Source: Catenulispora sp. EB89
Lineage (GTDB): Bacteria > Actinomycetota > Actinomycetes > Streptomycetales > Catenulisporaceae
Direction of reading: 5' to 3'
DNA length: 64,000 nt
Assembly (NCBI RefSeq): GCF_041261445.1
Contig: NZ_JBGCCU010000008.1
Coordinates: 372,001 to 436,000, forward strand
In this document: piece after piece, positions 61,737 to 64,000 of the stretch
Numbering within the stretch: the stretch's first letter is position 1
Layout of the letters: each line of letters starts with the position of its first letter
Program-made: the position numbers and the translations under genes
The notes under the pieces: model-generated
The model's input: only the letters and a program-made list of their open reading frames with translations
The model's database searches: none
Told to the model about the DNA's origin: nothing

Positions 61737-62068
61737 GCCGGTCCTGCTTCCGGACGGCCGACCAGCCGCGGAGCTGGAAGGCGTACCAGATCGTTAACGC
61801 CGGCGAGCGCGCGCTCGGCGGCGTCCGCGCCCTCGGCGCTGAGTCGGTACAGGCGGCGCGCGGGCCGTCCCACGAGGGCTGGATCGACGCTTTCGATCTC
61901 CTTGACCAGCCATCCAGCCCTTTCCAGGCGGGCAAGTACGGGGTAGAGCTTGCCGCTCGCGAAGCCTGTCTGCCGCATCAGGTCGTATCCGTAACGCGGC
62001 TCGGCGGCATCCTCAAGGAACGCCTTCAGTACGGCGGCCACGGCAAGAGTCACACGGACTTCGTCCAT
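61733..62068 (-). CDS. PadR family transcriptional regulator
   Basis: A 111-residue PadR-type repressor: EVRVTLAVAAVLKAFLEDAAEPRYGYDLMRQTG is the family start, followed by the wing region GKLYPVLARLERAGWLVKE and GRPARRLYRLSAEG. It is translationally coupled to the SpoIIE-like gene and probably represses the pair. No Shine-Dalgarno sequence precedes the ATG at 62068; instead TATGTA-N7-TACGTA lies directly upstream (62069-62090 region), resembling PadR binding sites. The longer frame upstream to 62572 is not conserved. The ~100-bp gap before it has no gene. Confidence 0.86.
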   Translation of the reverse strand: MDEVRVTLAVAAVLKAFLEDAAEPRYGYDLMRQTGFASGKLYPVLARLERAGWLVKEIESVDPALVGRPARRLYRLSAEGADAAERALAGVNDLVRLPAPRLVGRPEAGPA

Positions 62069-62169
62069 ACGTAGAAGTCTTACATAGGGTGCTGCGATGG
62101 TCCAGGGTCGTAAGGCCGATATACGCTTCCGGAGCTGCCGAGCAAGGCACAGCGCGGCGTTCGCGCGCG

Positions 62170-62973
62170 TCAGTCGCCTGCGCAGCCCGCATCGTCTGCC
62201 CTCAGCACGGCAAGCCACTCGTGCCGTTCGGTCAGCAGACCCGCACGCGAAGCAGCGTCGCCGTCGTCGCCGATCGCCACGCCGTTGACGTATGCCGCGT
62301 TGAGCGTCAGCCCGGTGCCTGCCAGCAGCAGCTCGAAGTCGGCCGGTGTGTAGCAGCGTCCCGTCTGTGTGTGGGCCCGCTCGGGATGGTCCTGCTCCCA
62401 CCACGTGTCGATGTAGCGGCAGCCGATCGGGTCGAAGTCGATGCGCTCGGTCAGCGCGTAGCGGTACCCGTCCTGCGGGCGTGCCGCCTTGTGCTCGACT
62501 TCGCCGGCCCAGCGGGACCACGCCAGGGGGTTGGCGACGTCGATGAGCGCCACGCCGCCGGGGGCCAGCCACTCCTGCGCGATCCGCCGCAGCAGGACGC
62601 GTTGGTCGGCGTCCGTCCCGATACCGAACCCGTTCCAGTAACAGATGACGTCGAACCGTCGGCGCGCGGCGAAGCGGTAGAAGTCCGCGTAGGCGAAGCC
62701 CAGCGTGCCCGGCGCGGCCTCGTCCAGGTAACGCCGCGCGAACTGAAGGCGGTCGCTGATGTCGATGCCGAGGACCTGGAAGCCGCTCCGTGCCGCCAGC
62801 GCCGCCGTGCTCCCGTAGCCGCAGCCGAGCTCAAGCATGGTCGTGGCCTCGGACGTGGCAGCCGAGGCCGTCCGTACCAGCGCCACGCGTTCGTGGTCCC
62901 GCTCCGTGACGCCCGACTCCGCAGGGCCCCACCAGCGTCCGGTCGTCGAGTAGAAGTCCCTGGACCAGTCCAT
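62170..62973 (-). CDS. Class I SAM-dependent methyltransferase
   Basis: A 267-residue cytoplasmic methyltransferase. The SAM-binding glycine loop is LELGCGYGSTAALAA (about 45-60), the acidic loop VLGIDISDRLQFAR, and the motif II/III region WLAPGGVALIDVANPLAW. The N-terminus MDWSRDFYSTTGRWWGP is a typical opening for this group. ATG 62973 is preferred; GTG 63003, nearer the upstream AraC gene, is possible and would add ten residues. Acceptor unknown. It may be transcribed with the AraC-type gene 58 bp upstream. Confidence 0.85.
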   Translation of the reverse strand: MDWSRDFYSTTGRWWGPAESGVTERDHERVALVRTASAATSEATTMLELGCGYGSTAALAARSGFQVLGIDISDRLQFARRYLDEAAPGTLGFAYADFYRFAARRRFDVICYWNGFGIGTDADQRVLLRRIAQEWLAPGGVALIDVANPLAWSRWAGEVEHKAARPQDGYRYALTERIDFDPIGCRYIDTWWEQDHPERAHTQTGRCYTPADFELLLAGTGLTLNAAYVNGVAIGDDGDAASRAGLLTERHEWLAVLRADDAGCAGD

Positions 62974-63031
62974 TCCTGGGAGTGTGCCAGGGGACTGGAT
63001 CACCCGGCATCCCCATTTGCCGCCGCCGCCC

Positions 63032-64000
63032 TCACGCTCCCGAGCCCGCGACCGCGCGGCTGAAAGCCCGCCGGTACGCCGTCGGCGTCGTGTTCAGCGC
63101 GCGCCGGAAGTGCAGGCGCAGGTTGGCGGCCGAGCCCAGGCCGCAGTCGTGCGCGACCAGGTCGATGGAGTGGTCGGTGGTCTCCAGCAGCTCGCGGGCC
63201 AGGCTCAGGCGCGCGCCGACCAGCCACTGCAGCGGCGTCGTGCCTGTCTCCTCGACGAAGCGGCGGAGGAACGAGCGCTCGGACATGGCGGCGTGCCCCG
63301 CGAGGCGTGTGACGCTCAGCGGCTCGTCGAGGTGCTCCAGGGCCCACGCTCGGGTGTCCGCGAGCCCTGTGTCGCCGGCGTCCGCGACGGGTGCGGGTAC
63401 GTACTGCGCCTGGCCGCCCTCGCGGTGCGGGGCGGCGACCATGCGGCGGGCGATCTCGTTGGCCACGCCGGCGCCGAGATCCCGGCGCACGATGTGCAGG
63501 CACAGGTCGATGCCGCAGCACACCCCGGCCGACGTGAGGATGTCGCCCTCGTCGACGTAGAGCACGTCGCGCTCCACGTGCACGGCCGGGTAGCGCTCCT
63601 CGAGCTCGTCAGTGTGCTGCCAGTGCGTGGTGGCGTGCAGCCCGTCGAGCAGGCCGACCTCGGCCAGGGCGAATGCGCCAGTGCAGATCGACACCACCCG
63701 GCGGCCCCGGTCGCGGGCCGTGGCCAGCGCCTCGGCGACCGCCGGGGGCAACGGCTCGCGCGGCGCCCCGGGCTCCGGGTCGAAGCCCGGCACGATCACC
63801 GTGTCGGCCGCGGCCAGCACATCGAGTCCGCCGGCGACCGCCACGGCGAGGCCGCCGGCGCCCGAGACGGAACTGGCCGGCCCGCAGACCGAGACCTGGT
63901 AGGCGTTCTGTGCGCGCGAGCCGAAGACCTGAAGCGGGATGGCGAGGTCGAGCGGGGCCATCCCGTCCAGTGCCAGCACGGCGACTCGGTGGAGGACCAT
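63032..64000 (-). CDS. GlxA-type AraC regulator with DJ-1/PfpI domain
   Basis: A 322-residue regulator if the ATG at the very edge of the window is the start; the gene could extend beyond. Residues about 1-185 form a DJ-1/PfpI amidotransferase-like sensing domain (RVAVLALDGMAPLDLAIPLQVFG, VSICTGAFALAEVGLLDG with the nucleophile-elbow Cys). The C-terminal AraC domain (about 215-320) shows LSVTRLAGHAAMSERSFLRRFVEETGTTPLQWL and the second HTH LVAHDCGLGSAANLRLHFRR. It activates genes for small-molecule catabolism in many actinomycetes; the target is unknown. It is on the same strand as the methyltransferase. Confidence 0.87.
   Translation of the reverse strand: MVLHRVAVLALDGMAPLDLAIPLQVFGSRAQNAYQVSVCGPASSVSGAGGLAVAVAGGLDVLAAADTVIVPGFDPEPGAPREPLPPAVAEALATARDRGRRVVSICTGAFALAEVGLLDGLHATTHWQHTDELEERYPAVHVERDVLYVDEGDILTSAGVCCGIDLCLHIVRRDLGAGVANEIARRMVAAPHREGGQAQYVPAPVADAGDTGLADTRAWALEHLDEPLSVTRLAGHAAMSERSFLRRFVEETGTTPLQWLVGARLSLARELLETTDHSIDLVAHDCGLGSAANLRLHFRRALNTTPTAYRRAFSRAVAGSGA

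Overview
The window is very GC-rich DNA with GTG and TTG starts, many secreted or Tat-exported proteins, and families typical of mycelial actinomycetes: a DUF574-type SAM methyltransferase, an XRE-DUF5753 regulator, a SpoIIE-like protein, darcynin, ROK and LacI sugar regulators, and a transmembrane Ser/Thr kinase. A Streptomyces/Catenulispora-like actinomycete is the best guess; I cannot place it more precisely. No rRNA, tRNA, CRISPR array, phage genes, transposase or origin was recognised.

Layout. 0-6.4 kb: small housekeeping and accessory genes (end of a DUF427 gene, VOC protein, ArsR-SRPBCC regulator with a perfect operator palindrome, secreted PI-PLC-like enzyme, SAM methyltransferase, ABC exporter, B3/B4-domain protein). 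6.6-10.4 kb: two secreted hydrolases, a Tat phospholipase C and an S53 sedolisin, each with a terminator. 10.5-18.4 kb: a sugar cluster with a ROK regulator, then ThuA-like protein, aldehyde dehydrogenase, ABC binding protein, two permeases and aldo/keto reductase in one apparent operon. 18.5-32.2 kb: kinase, Tat-exported KstD-like flavoprotein, darcynin/NmrA pair with divergent LysR, SDR, secreted unknown, XRE regulator, hydrolase with divergent MarR and a striking operator, TetR with MFS exporter, and a flavin-fold protein.

32.3-45.4 kb is a carbohydrate-degradation island: DUF4091 glycosidase, L-rhamnose mutarotase, LacI regulator, DUF1080 protein, ROK regulator, giant GH3 enzyme and an orphan sugar-binding lipoprotein, with repeated TGAAACA-like sites in its promoters. 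46-50.3 kb holds a DUF6817-like gene ending in 13-bp tandem repeats, a multidomain secreted lectin, and a NYN-domain ribonuclease-like protein. 50.3-51.4 kb has no convincing gene and carries a ~0.93 kb imperfect inverted-repeat structure with a nested long hairpin. 51.4-54.7 kb is a peptide or amino-acid module (APC permease, TetR, DmpA-like aminopeptidase) with two related operators. 54.8-64 kb: ASST-like protein, subtilisin-like protein lacking the usual Asp/His motifs, hydrolase, a SpoIIE-like protein whose metal-binding Asp positions are replaced, PadR, methyltransferase and a GlxA-type AraC regulator.

The most unusual items are the inverted-repeat region beside the NYN gene, the two proteins with apparently degraded or rewired active sites (S8 and SpoIIE families), and the paired operators that link regulators to their neighbours.
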